The position numbers and the translations under genes are program-made. From assembly GCA_030426085.1 (NCBI GenBank), contig JAUHYW010000014.1:62001-126000 (forward strand): DNA of 64,000 nt. The letters are read 5' to 3'. Source of the DNA: a bacterium (lineage in GTDB: Bacteria > Myxococcota_A > Bradymonadia > UBA7976 > UBA1532). The notes below the pieces were generated by a model, which saw only the letters and a program-made list of their open reading frames with translations, made no database searches and was not told the origin of the DNA. Position 1 is the stretch's first letter, and each line of letters begins with the position of its first letter. Shown here in pieces: positions 39,193 to 47,488 of this stretch.

Positions 39193-41037
39193 ATGCGACG
39201 TATCATCACCCTGCTGTTCGCCGCCGCGGCGGCCTGGGCTTGCAGCCCGGCCACGCTGACTGCCGACGACGTCCCGTCGATCGGCGCCACCAGCCCCGAC
39301 GGGCTGCCCGCCCCGGGGCAGGCCGGCAACCCCGGGGTGCAGCCGCAGCCGGGCACCGATCCCGATCCGGGCACCGATCCCGATCCCCAGGTCGAGCCCG
39401 AGCCGCCGGCCCCGCCGCCGCTGTCGATCGTCATCGACCAGCCGCCCCGGGGCCACCGCCAGGCGCCGGGCCCGATCCAGGTGGTGGGGCGGGTGGTCAA
39501 CGGGCCGGCCCAGACGCTGATCGTCGGCGGGGCGCCGGTCACCCCCGACGCCCAGGGCAACTTCTCGGCTCGGGTCGACGCCGGGCCGGGGCTGCTGCCG
39601 CTCATCACCGAGGCCACCGCCGCCGACGGCCGCACCGCCGAGGACCGCCGGGCGGTGCTGCTCGGGGCCGACGCCGATCCGGGTCAGGAGGTGACCCGGG
39701 CGATGCAGATCATGATCACCACCGAGGGCGTCACCCGGCTCAACGACATGCTCGCCGGCTTCGTCGACGGCCTCGACATCGACTCGCTCGTCTCGGGGCA
39801 GGACACCGGCGACTTCAGCCTGACCTCGGTGAACTACGAAGAGGTCACCATGCGCCTGGTGCCCCGGGCCGGGTTCATGGAGATCCGCCTGACCATCCAC
39901 CGGCTGAGCATCGGCCTCGAGGGCACCTTCGACATCCTCTTCGTGCCGGTGGGCGTCAGCGGTGAGATGAACACCGACGCGCTGTACATCGACGCCGAGA
40001 TGCACATCAACGCGACCCCCGCCGGCGGGCTCGACCTCGCCATGCGCAACCCGCGCATCGAGTTCGAGGGCTTCGGCTTCAACATCGACAACGTGCCCGG
40101 CTTCATCGAGGACCTCTTCGAAGGCACCGTGCGGGGCATGGCCGAGGACGCCATCAGCGACGCGCTCGCCGATCAGGTGCTGCCCGAGCTGTTCGACCCC
40201 AGCTCGCTCGACCAGGAGATCGACGTGCTCGGGCGCACGGTGCAGATGGGTATGAAGATCCGCGACGTGGACGTCAGCTACGACGGCCTGATGCTCACCA
40301 TGGGCTCGACCGCGGTGGCCCTCGACCCGGTCAACGCCGGCGGCGCGCTGCCCATCGACATGGCCGAGGCCGGGATGAGCTTCGCCGATCCCATCGATCT
40401 GGCGATGTCGGCCGACATGATCGGCCGCATCCTGCACGCGATGTGGGCCGCCGGCGCGCTCGAGCTGGAGATGGCGCCCGGGGGTCAGATCGATCTGCCG
40501 GCCGGGGCCGGGCTGCCGCTGTTCCTGCCGTCGCTCGGCGAGGCGGGGGAGGGGCTCGATCCCAACGCGCCGCTGACCATCCGCACCCGGGCGCTGCTGC
40601 CGCCGGTGGTCTACGTCGACGAGGGCGAGAAGCCGCTGGTGATCGAGATCGGCGACATGCTGCTCGACCTCGAGGTGCCCGGCGAGCGGCTGGCGACTGT
40701 GGCGGTGCACACCATCATGCGCATCAGCCTGAACATCGACACCTCGACCGGCCAGCTCCAGTTCGTGCCCGAGATCGAGGCCGAGGCCTACGGCGACGTG
40801 GCCGAGATGCCCCGGGGGCAGGTCAAGACCGAGCAGCTCGAGCGGCAGATCGCGCTGGCCATCCGCCTGCTACCGGCGGCCATCGCCGAGGACACCTTCA
40901 GCCTGGGCGCCGACGCCCTGCCGGTGCCGTTCCTGCTCGAGAACGCCCGCTTCGAGGCCGACGCCGCCGCGCCGTGGGTCCACATCCGCTCCGACATCGC
41001 CACCGAGGGCGATCCGGCGGCCCCGCCGGTGCAGTGA
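39193..41037 (+). CDS. Large predicted lipoprotein, possibly lipid-binding (TULIP-like)
   Basis: A 614-residue protein with a signal and AWAC lipobox (Cys17). A Pro/Asp-rich linker leads to a small Ig-like beta domain (around APGPIQVVGRVVNGP). Residues about 165-610 are long amphipathic beta strands and short helices (FMEIRLTIHRLSIGLEGTF, MNTDALYIDAEMHIN), ending in WVHIRSDIATEG. This pattern resembles TULIP/BPI-type lipid-binding folds, but no diagnostic motif was found. The ATG at 39193 is supported by the promoter at 39156-39185. Function is unproven. Confidence 0.65.
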   Translation: MRRIITLLFAAAAAWACSPATLTADDVPSIGATSPDGLPAPGQAGNPGVQPQPGTDPDPGTDPDPQVEPEPPAPPPLSIVIDQPPRGHRQAPGPIQVVGRVVNGPAQTLIVGGAPVTPDAQGNFSARVDAGPGLLPLITEATAADGRTAEDRRAVLLGADADPGQEVTRAMQIMITTEGVTRLNDMLAGFVDGLDIDSLVSGQDTGDFSLTSVNYEEVTMRLVPRAGFMEIRLTIHRLSIGLEGTFDILFVPVGVSGEMNTDALYIDAEMHINATPAGGLDLAMRNPRIEFEGFGFNIDNVPGFIEDLFEGTVRGMAEDAISDALADQVLPELFDPSSLDQEIDVLGRTVQMGMKIRDVDVSYDGLMLTMGSTAVALDPVNAGGALPIDMAEAGMSFADPIDLAMSADMIGRILHAMWAAGALELEMAPGGQIDLPAGAGLPLFLPSLGEAGEGLDPNAPLTIRTRALLPPVVYVDEGEKPLVIEIGDMLLDLEVPGERLATVAVHTIMRISLNIDTSTGQLQFVPEIEAEAYGDVAEMPRGQVKTEQLERQIALAIRLLPAAIAEDTFSLGADALPVPFLLENARFEADAAAPWVHIRSDIATEGDPAAPPVQ

Positions 41038-41064
41038 CGCCGGCTCCCGGCCCGGCGATCCCCC

Positions 41065-41544
41065 ATGCAACGCCACATCACCAGCTTCACCCGCGACGCT
41101 GAGGGCCACTGGGTCGCCCGGCTCGACTGCCATCACCCGCAGCACGTCCGCCATCGACCGCCGCTGAGCGATCGGCCGTGGCTCACCACCGAGGCCGGCC
41201 GGGCCAGCCGGATCGGGGCGCCGCTCGACTGCCTGCGCTGCGATGACTTCGAGTGGCCCGCGGGGCTCGTCTGCGTCCACTCGACGCCGATCTTCGACGC
41301 GCGGCGCGTGCCCGCCGGGCTGCTGCGGGATCACACCACCCGCCAGGGCACCTGGGGCCGCATCGTGGTGCTCGACGGCGCGCTGGACTACGTGACCGCG
41401 GTCGGCCGTCACTGGCGGCTCGAGCCGGGGCGGGGCGGATCGGGGGTGGACGGCGCGGGCGTCGTGGTGCCCGGGATGAAGCACCACGTCGCGCCGGTGG
41501 GCGATGTGCGGTTCAGGGTGGAGTTCCATCGGCCGCCCGGGTAG
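41065..41544 (+). CDS. DUF3565-DUF1971 fusion protein (TehB-like C-terminal cupin)
   Basis: A 159-residue protein joining two small families. Residues 1 to about 60 match DUF3565 (HWVARLDCHHPQHVRHRPP, then RPWLTTEAGR and a CxxC pair). Residues about 75-159 match DUF1971 (STPIFDARRVPAGLL, then HHVAPVGDVRFRVEF), the cupin-like domain found at the start of some tellurite-resistance TehB proteins. In many proteobacteria these are adjacent genes; here they are fused. A role in tellurite or oxidative stress is possible but not shown. Confidence 0.8.
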   Translation: MQRHITSFTRDAEGHWVARLDCHHPQHVRHRPPLSDRPWLTTEAGRASRIGAPLDCLRCDDFEWPAGLVCVHSTPIFDARRVPAGLLRDHTTRQGTWGRIVVLDGALDYVTAVGRHWRLEPGRGGSGVDGAGVVVPGMKHHVAPVGDVRFRVEFHRPPG

Positions 41545-41593
41545 GACCCGGGGCGAGCGCTCGATGGTGTCGGGGTGGGATCCGGAGCGCCGC

Positions 41594-42331
41594 TCAGCCC
41601 CCGCGGCGGCGGGGCGGCGGGTTCCAGCCCTCGAGCGCGTCGATCGCCGCCTGGGCCCGGGCCACCTTCATCGGATCGGGCCGCTTCCGGCGGCTGCGCA
41701 GGTTGAGCGACTCTTCGAAGGCCGCGAGGGCGCCCTTCTTGTTGCCCAGCTCGGCGAGGCAGGTGCCCCGCTGGAACTCGACCCGATCGCGCACCATGCG
41801 CAGCCGGGTCAGCCGGATGATGGTGTCGGCCCGGGCGTAGTGCCGCAGCGCGGCCGGGTGCTGGCCGTTGTACTGCAACGCCACCGCCAACCGCAGCTCG
41901 ATGCTGCCCCGCGCCTGCTGATCGCCCAGCTTCTTCGCCAGGTCGAGCGCCTCCTCCTGCAGCTCCACCGCCTCGCGGACGTGCTGCGGGTCGAGCCGCA
42001 GCAGGTCACCGAGGTGGCTGATCCGCTCCATGCGCTCGGGCAGGGTCTCACCCTCGGGCCGCTTCCGCCGCTGGGCGACGAGCTCCTCCCAGCCCTTGAC
42101 CGTGTCGCGTCCCTCGCGCATGAACGTCGTATCGGTCGGCCACGCGGACGACATCGGGACCTCTTCGGGGTCGATGACCGTGGGATCGGGCAGCATCTCT
42201 TCGACCTGGGCCCGCAGCCCGTGGATCTGGGTCAGGGTCTTGCGCAGCGGCAGGTGGGTGATGGGGGGATCGGACAGGGTGGGGGGCTCGGCGTTCAGGT
42301 CGAGCAGGTGAGTCAGCGGGGTGTGCTCCAC
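41594..42331 (-). CDS. TPR-repeat protein
   Basis: A 245-residue helical protein started at a GTG at 42331 behind GGAGG. Residues about 100-225 hold tetratricopeptide-like helix pairs (AVELQEEALDLAKKLGD, RHYARADTIIRLTRL, KKGALAAFEESLNLR). The N-terminus (PLTHLLDLN) is less structured and the tail is Arg/Pro-rich. It probably acts as a scaffold. The promoter at 42382-42410 drives it as a single gene. The partner is unknown. Confidence 0.75.
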   Translation of the reverse strand: MEHTPLTHLLDLNAEPPTLSDPPITHLPLRKTLTQIHGLRAQVEEMLPDPTVIDPEEVPMSSAWPTDTTFMREGRDTVKGWEELVAQRRKRPEGETLPERMERISHLGDLLRLDPQHVREAVELQEEALDLAKKLGDQQARGSIELRLAVALQYNGQHPAALRHYARADTIIRLTRLRMVRDRVEFQRGTCLAELGNKKGALAAFEESLNLRSRRKRPDPMKVARAQAAIDALEGWNPPPRRRGG

Positions 42332-42381
42332 GGGGCCTCCATCGGTTGGTTCGGGTGGCTTCCAACGTTTTGTTGCCGTAC

Positions 42382-42410
42382 ATCATAGCAGCATCACTGA
42401 TTTGATGCAA
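42382..42410 (-). promoter_or_regulatory. Sigma-70-like promoter for the TPR gene
   Basis: On the minus strand TTGCAT (42410-42405) and TATGAT (42387-42382) are 17 bases apart in an A/T-rich patch. Transcription would start near 42375, about 44 bases before the GTG at 42331. The rest of the gap to 42548 contains short inverted repeats of uncertain meaning. Confidence 0.6.
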
Positions 42411-42547
42411 CGGGGGCTCGTCGGCAAAACCATTTCAGAACAGGGGCTTGCGTCGAAGGGCTGCCCCCGGTGCCTGCCCGGACGCCCGGGGACGATGCCT
42501 CGATGGCATGCCCCGCACCGTCCACGCGCCGGCGGGCGATCCCCGGC

Positions 42548-42826
42548 TCACGGCGCGACCGGCGGGGCGGCCGCTTCGCACCGCTCGGCCCGATCGCGGC
42601 ACTCCGAGACGCAGGCGCTGCACGCCTCGTAGCCCAGGTCGTTGTCGTTGAGCGTCGGCGCCCGCCGGCTGTCGTCCACCGGGGCCAGCGTCTCGCAGCG
42701 GTCGGCGCAGGCGTCGGTGCAGTCCCGATAGCGCTGCTCGCACGCCGGACGCTCGAAGCGGGGCACCCCTCCACAGCTCGTCAGCGACAGCGCCGCCATC
42801 ACGAGCCCGATGCGCGCGCCGCTCAT
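42548..42826 (-). CDS. Small cysteine-rich lipoprotein
   Basis: A 92-residue predicted lipoprotein with signal and LTSC lipobox (Cys18). The mature part has about nine cysteines (CEQRYRDCTDACADRC, ACSACVSECRDRAERC), suggesting a disulfide-rich or metal-binding domain. Its ATG overlaps the stop of the SET-domain gene by 4 bases (ATGA), so it is the second gene of that operon. The family is not recognised. Confidence 0.75.
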   Translation of the reverse strand: MSGARIGLVMAALSLTSCGGVPRFERPACEQRYRDCTDACADRCETLAPVDDSRRAPTLNDNDLGYEACSACVSECRDRAERCEAAAPPVAP

Positions 42827-43335
42827 CCGGCCCCCTCCGGCGCGCCCTCGGCGGCGGCCAGGGCCTCCAGCCACGGCGCGACCGGCGCCCGCGCCCGGCG
42901 CTCTTCGGGCAACAGGTGGCGGTAGCCGGCGACCTGCTCGCCCGACTCGGCGCAGCGGAAGGGCGAGACCATGTCCCACTCGTTGGCGTTGTAGTCGAAC
43001 GTCAGCTCGTCGTCGGCGGCGATGTCCCGCAGCGCGACGAGCCGCCGATCGACTACGCGGGTGTTGGGCCGCCGGCTGTGGTTGAGGTAGGGCCACAGGC
43101 GATCGTCGGGCGACCCGGCCCGATCCGTGGGCGGGGCGAGGTGGGCCCCCGCGCCGACCTGGAGCGTATACCGGCTCCGGCGATCGACGATCCGCCCCGC
43201 GGGCGTCAGGATCACCTCGCCGGCGGCGAACGGCCTCACCGCCCGCAGCGCGCGGTGGTCGGGGGTGATGTGATCGACCCGGACCCGCTCGCCGCGGTCC
43301 ACGTCGTCGGATGGGTCGAGGCTGGGCGTCGTCAT
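42823..43335 (-). CDS. SET-domain protein (putative lysine methyltransferase)
   Basis: A 170-residue protein with both SET signatures: NHSRRPN (85-91) and ELTFDY (110-115), followed by an aromatic NANEWDM loop. SET domains transfer a methyl group from SAM to lysine. The post-SET cysteine cluster is reduced to one Cys in PFRCAESGE, so zinc binding there is unlikely. Bacterial SET proteins are less common than eukaryotic ones, and the protein target here is unknown. It overlaps the small lipoprotein gene by 4 bases. Confidence 0.85.
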   Translation of the reverse strand: MTTPSLDPSDDVDRGERVRVDHITPDHRALRAVRPFAAGEVILTPAGRIVDRRSRYTLQVGAGAHLAPPTDRAGSPDDRLWPYLNHSRRPNTRVVDRRLVALRDIAADDELTFDYNANEWDMVSPFRCAESGEQVAGYRHLLPEERRARAPVAPWLEALAAAEGAPEGAG

Positions 43336-43418
43336 GGGCCTCCTGCCGCGTGGGGATGACGCCGACGACTATAACCGGTCGGCAGGCGCGGGCGAATGGC
43401 CCATGCCCGCCGAACCCG

Positions 43419-43979
43419 TCACCGCTCGAAGATCGCCCAGCCCAGCGCCCGGGCGACGTCCCGGGCGATGTCGAGCGGCGGGCGATCCTCGCCGTCGATC
43501 CGCACGTCGGCCCCGCCGTAGCCCGGCGCCCGCGCCCGGAGCAGCGCCCGCAGGTCGGCCTCGCTGCGCACCGGGTCCAGCTCGGGGTGGTCCTTGCGGC
43601 TGTCGCCGATCCGCCGCACCAGCGCGTCGAGCGGTCGATGGATGTAGACCAGCGTCGCCGCCCGCCGCGCCCGGTGCAGGCTGCCCCGGTCGAGCAGGGC
43701 GCCGTCCCCCAGCACGATCACCCCCGCCGGCCGCTCGCCCAGCGCCCGGGTGAGCGCCTCGGCTTCGACCGCCCGCAGCGCCGCCTCGCCGTGGTCCCGG
43801 AGGTAGGCCGCCCGGGTGCAAGCGACGGCGTGGGCGATCAGCGCGTCGAGCACGGCGAACCGCAGCCCGGTGACGCTCGTCAGCAGCCGCCCGACCAGCG
43901 CGGTCTCGGCGCCGATGAAGCCGATCAGCGCCACCGGCCGGTCGAGGTGGATGACCGGGTGGGGGTCGTAATAGCTCAT
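43419..43979 (-). CDS. Shikimate-kinase-like P-loop protein with degenerate Walker A
   Basis: A 186-residue protein aligned by eye with AroK: LDALIAH fits the substrate-binding DTD region and VIVLGDGALL the GGGA loop. The Walker A is GFIGAETA (20-27) instead of GxxGxGKS, so the ATP-binding lysine is missing, and the substrate loop reads GDGA instead of GGGA. It is therefore probably not an active shikimate kinase, but may bind nucleotide or act as a pseudokinase. The ATG at 43979 starts the fold; upstream codons are lower-complexity. It follows the Ser/Thr kinase by 38 bases on the same strand. Confidence 0.75.
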   Translation of the reverse strand: MSYYDPHPVIHLDRPVALIGFIGAETALVGRLLTSVTGLRFAVLDALIAHAVACTRAAYLRDHGEAALRAVEAEALTRALGERPAGVIVLGDGALLDRGSLHRARRAATLVYIHRPLDALVRRIGDSRKDHPELDPVRSEADLRALLRARAPGYGGADVRIDGEDRPPLDIARDVARALGWAIFER

Positions 43980-44017
43980 GCGGTGGGGATGCGCGGGGGG
44001 CGGCGGGGTCGCGGGCG

Positions 44018-45958
44018 CTATTTGTCGACGAGCTTCTGGAGCTGCTCGATGTTGCGCTCGATGGCGTCCCGATAGCTGGCGTTCGGTTCGAGTTCGCGCC
44101 ACTTCTTGCAGTTGATGATGGCCAGTCTGAATGACTCCCGCGACTGGTGCAGGACGCATAGCCTCTGATAGGGCAAGTGGCTATCCGGGCGTCTGCGAGC
44201 GGCCTCCGCCAATAGCTGAATCGCCCTCTCGGGGTGCGACTTGGTCCTCTTCATGGCTAGAGCGATGAGTCGATCGAAGGCGGTCTGCCTGGATGGCTGG
44301 CCCTCTCTTCTCTCCAGCTTCGGATCCCGAGCGACGGCTGGTTGACCTCTCTCGGACTCGATCGGCCGATGGGTGTTGGGTGTTCGAGAGGGGCCGCTTG
44401 CTCTCGTCTTCGGCCCGGAGCGAGGCGGCACCTCCCTCGAGCGGCTTTGTGTTGCAATTCGCCGGGCTTGTTGCAGGAGCGCGCGTCCTCGACGCCACAT
44501 GTCGAACAGCACGAGTTCGCTCATGCGCATGAGAAGGCCTTGTATGGCGTGACCGGTTCGTAGCCGTTCCCCCGACGATGGTGGCGGTGGCTCATCCGGG
44601 TCTCGGCCGGCAGGTTGCCGTGCTGACCGATCAACCACGCTCGAAAGCTGGTCTTCGGCCTTTTCGAGGCCCACTCCATCGACTGAAGCGCCCGTGAACG
44701 CCCGGTCCGGAGCTCTCTCGTACTTCTCTTGGCGGGGGCTCATGGTCGAGTTCAACGGCGCAATGGCTGCCATCGCCCGAGTGTCCGATCGCCCTGTGGG
44801 CCGTCGACGCTCTTCAAGGCTCGGGATGAGAAGTGCGGCCGCTGACAAGACAAGGACACCTCCCACCACGGCGGGAGTGCCTCTCATCGCGCGCCCCCGA
44901 ACACTGGACGTCGACTCATGAACACAAGTCAGCGCTTGCCGCTCGTCATCATCCCCACAACCCTCCGTGGATGGAGGTCGTGTCACGCCGAGGTTCGTGC
45001 CATCGAATAGCGGCGGCAGCAACTGGGGAATCGTATCGGTGTCAGAGCCCGACCCGAGCAGTCCGGTACTCAGGAGCAGTCGGCGAACCTCGGCCATTCC
45101 ATTGGGGCGGGAAGTCCGGTCTTTGGCCAGGCAGAGCTGGATGAGGCCATTCAGCCGTGGTGGGATGTCCGAAATCGGAGGAGGCACGAGCTCGACGTGG
45201 CGTCGGAGTGTCTGCAGGAGGCCATCAGGACTTCGGAAAGGGTTGAAGCCGGCAACGACTTGATAGAGGACCACCCCCAATGAGTAGATATCACTGCGTC
45301 CGTCGATGTCCGACTCCCCGCGGAGTTGCTCGGGCGACATGTACGCGGGTGTACCTGTAATGCGTCCTGTTTGCGAGCGGGCCACGCTCTCGCTGTTGAT
45401 ACGTGCCACGCCGAAGTCCAGCACGCGTATGTGCTTGCCCCCATCGGGAGCCGGCTCGACGAAGATGTTGGCCGGCTTCAGATCCCGATGCACGATCCTG
45501 GCTGAATGGGCCTCTTCGAGAGCGAGGGCGACTTGGTATGCGATCACAGCGGCCGTCGCTGGCGGCAGCCGTCTCGCCCCTTCCAGGATGGCGTCGAGCG
45601 GTTCTCCTCTCAGCAGTTCCATCGCGATGAAGAGGTGCCCATCCTCGGTTGTTCCGGAGGCGAAGACCTTGGCGATGTGACGACTCTCGAGCCGACTCGC
45701 TGCCTCGGCCTCGATCTCGAAACGTCGCACCAGATCAGGCTGCATGGCCGCTCGGCGGGCATTCAAGATCTTGATGGCCGTCTCGGGCTCGGCACCATAG
45801 ACCACACCCATGGCGCCCTGGCCGACGAAGCTCGTCAGAGTCCACTGGGCGACTCGCATGCCGAGAAACGGGTCGATGCGCAGAGGAACATCGTCAACAG
45901 GGCAGCGGCTCAGAGGCTCAGCGAATCGCCGCTGACATCGAGGGCAAATATGGCGCAC
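44018..45958 (-). CDS. Ser/Thr protein kinase with C-terminal TPR-like region
   Basis: A 646-residue eukaryotic-like kinase started at a GTG at 45958. A short zinc-ribbon-like CPRCQ...CPVDD precedes the kinase: a glycine loop VGQGAMGVVYG, invariant Lys63, HRDLKPAN (Asp159), DFG (181-183), TPAYMSPEQ and a Ser/Thr-rich activation segment. The stretch between the glycine loop and Lys63 is shorter than usual. A single membrane segment (VVGGVLVLSAAALLIP) follows about residue 370, then a disordered Arg/Pro-rich linker and a TPR-like C-terminus (AIQLLAEAARRRPDS). It could phosphorylate the FHA-containing sigma-54 activator. It has lower GC than its neighbours (36 of 60 at 44221-44280). Confidence 0.88.
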   Translation of the reverse strand: MRHICPRCQRRFAEPLSRCPVDDVPLRIDPFLGMRVAQWTLTSFVGQGAMGVVYGAEPETAIKILNARRAAMQPDLVRRFEIEAEAASRLESRHIAKVFASGTTEDGHLFIAMELLRGEPLDAILEGARRLPPATAAVIAYQVALALEEAHSARIVHRDLKPANIFVEPAPDGGKHIRVLDFGVARINSESVARSQTGRITGTPAYMSPEQLRGESDIDGRSDIYSLGVVLYQVVAGFNPFRSPDGLLQTLRRHVELVPPPISDIPPRLNGLIQLCLAKDRTSRPNGMAEVRRLLLSTGLLGSGSDTDTIPQLLPPLFDGTNLGVTRPPSTEGCGDDDERQALTCVHESTSSVRGRAMRGTPAVVGGVLVLSAAALLIPSLEERRRPTGRSDTRAMAAIAPLNSTMSPRQEKYERAPDRAFTGASVDGVGLEKAEDQLSSVVDRSARQPAGRDPDEPPPPSSGERLRTGHAIQGLLMRMSELVLFDMWRRGRALLQQARRIATQSRSREVPPRSGPKTRASGPSRTPNTHRPIESERGQPAVARDPKLERREGQPSRQTAFDRLIALAMKRTKSHPERAIQLLAEAARRRPDSHLPYQRLCVLHQSRESFRLAIINCKKWRELEPNASYRDAIERNIEQLQKLVDK

Positions 45959-46008
45959 GCCGACACACTATGGTGCGCCGGGCGGCAATGTCATCGCCCA
46001 TGTTCGGT

Positions 46009-46329
46009 CTACCCTTCATGCGCGTGCACCGCCAACCACAGCGTCCCGGCCTCGGTCTCCTCCACCCGGTGCGGCCGCCCGGCCGGCAGGTGCACGTGAT
46101 CCCCCGGCTCCAGCGCCCGCGTCGCCCCGTCCACCCAGAGCACCGCTCGCCCCCGCAGCAGCACCACCCACTCGGCCTGGGTCTGCACGTACAGCTCGCC
46201 ATCCGGCGCCGCCGAGCTGACGATGCGCTCGATCTGCACCCGGGCCGCCGGGCCCAGCTCGCAGAGCGTCTCGAAGCGCTCGCCGGCGGCGGGCGGATCG
46301 GCGTCGGTGAACAGGTTGGGCTGCGCCAC
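46009..46329 (-). CDS. Small cupin-domain protein
   Basis: A 106-residue protein started at a GTG at 46329 behind AAGGAG. It is a single cupin barrel (VQIERIVSS, AEWVVLLRGRAVLW, GDHVHLPAGRPHRVEE) with the His and Glu pattern that usually binds a metal. Such small cupins can be enzymes, ligand sensors or storage-like proteins. It is followed on the same strand by the kinase (50-base gap) and is divergent from the LvaA-like gene. Confidence 0.8.
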   Translation of the reverse strand: MAQPNLFTDADPPAAGERFETLCELGPAARVQIERIVSSAAPDGELYVQTQAEWVVLLRGRAVLWVDGATRALEPGDHVHLPAGRPHRVEETEAGTLWLAVHAHEG

Positions 46330-46459
46330 GGGGACTCCTTCGCGGGTCGGGTCGGCCGATTGCACCACGAAACGGGCGCCGGGTGCGCGTTGACGTCGCC
46401 GCCGCCGGGGGGCACCATCGGGCCGCCGCGGTGCGCGCGGCGCGACGAGGGGAGCGAGC

Positions 46460-47488
46460 ATGAAGGCCGAGGCGCGCGTCGCCCGGGTGCAGGCCCGGCT
46501 GAGCGAGGTGCTGGACGAGGCGGTCGCCGTCGAGGCGGTCGAGCCGCTGACCGGGGGCGCGTGCCAGGACAACTTCCGGGTGACCGCCCGGGTGGGCGAC
46601 GAGGCCCGGGCCTGGTGCCTGCGCAGCGACGCTCGCACCGCGCTGCCGGCCAGCGTGCCCCGGCGGGATGAGTTCGCGGTCATCGAGGCCGCCGTCGCCG
46701 CCGGGGTGCCGACCGCGCCGGCGCACTGGCTGAGCCCCGATCTGATGCGGTCGGGCGGGGACGCCTACTTCCTCGACTGGGTCGACGGCCAGGCCATCGG
46801 GGCCCGGGTCACCCGCCACCCGTCGCTGGCGAAGGCCCGCGAGGTCCTGCCCGAGCAGCTCGCCGAGGCGCTGGCCCGCGTCCACACGATCACCCCCGAG
46901 AGCCACCCCGATCTGCCCATCGGGCGCCCGCCGTTCGACGATCCCGACCCCGCCCGGTGCGCGCTGGCGTTCGTGGCTCGCATGCTCGACGGCCTCGACG
47001 CGCCCCGCCCGGCGAGCGAGCTGGCGCTGCGCTGGCTGCGGGCCCACGCGCCGGCCCCCGCCGCGCGGGTGCTGGTGCACGCCGACTTCCGCACCGGCAA
47101 CTTCATGGTCGGCCCCGAGGGGCTGCGGGCGGTGCTCGACTGGGAGTTCACCCACTTCGGTGATCCCATGGAAGACATCGGCTGGCTGTGCACCCGCGAC
47201 TGGCGCTTCGGCTGCGTCGACCGGCCGGTGGGCGGCCTCTGCGATCGGGATCGCTTCTACGCGGCCTACGAGGCGGCGAGCGGGCGGGCGGTCGATCGGG
47301 CCCGGGTGCGCTGGTGGGAGATCTGCGGCAACCTGCGGTGGGGCGTGGCCGCCGCCTTCCAGGGCAAGCGCTTCGCCGAGGGCGAGCCCGAGTTCGAGTT
47401 GCTGGCCATCCCCCGCCGGGCGGCCGAGATGGAGTACGAGGCGCTGCGCCTCATCGAGCTGGCCGAGGCCGGCGAAGGGGGGCGGTGA
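46460..47488 (+). CDS. LvaA-like phosphotransferase (4-hydroxyacyl-CoA kinase family)
   Basis: A 342-residue aminoglycoside-phosphotransferase/choline-kinase family protein. The catalytic HADFRTGNF block (His207, Asp209, Asn214) and DWEF metal-binding Asp227 are intact. In Pseudomonas putida the same family member LvaA phosphorylates 4-hydroxyvaleryl-CoA, and in animals ACAD10/11 kinase domains act likewise. The next two genes overlap it and are the expected partners (DUF6285 LvaB-like, acyl-CoA dehydrogenase LvaC-like), which supports a 4-hydroxyacyl-CoA role. The exact substrate here is inferred. Confidence 0.8.
   Translation: MKAEARVARVQARLSEVLDEAVAVEAVEPLTGGACQDNFRVTARVGDEARAWCLRSDARTALPASVPRRDEFAVIEAAVAAGVPTAPAHWLSPDLMRSGGDAYFLDWVDGQAIGARVTRHPSLAKAREVLPEQLAEALARVHTITPESHPDLPIGRPPFDDPDPARCALAFVARMLDGLDAPRPASELALRWLRAHAPAPAARVLVHADFRTGNFMVGPEGLRAVLDWEFTHFGDPMEDIGWLCTRDWRFGCVDRPVGGLCDRDRFYAAYEAASGRAVDRARVRWWEICGNLRWGVAAAFQGKRFAEGEPEFELLAIPRRAAEMEYEALRLIELAEAGEGGR

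Noticed and set aside
42411-42547. Small inverted repeats between the TPR and cysteine-rich genes
   Set aside because: Stems are only about 5 bases with GC-rich surroundings; not distinguishable from chance.
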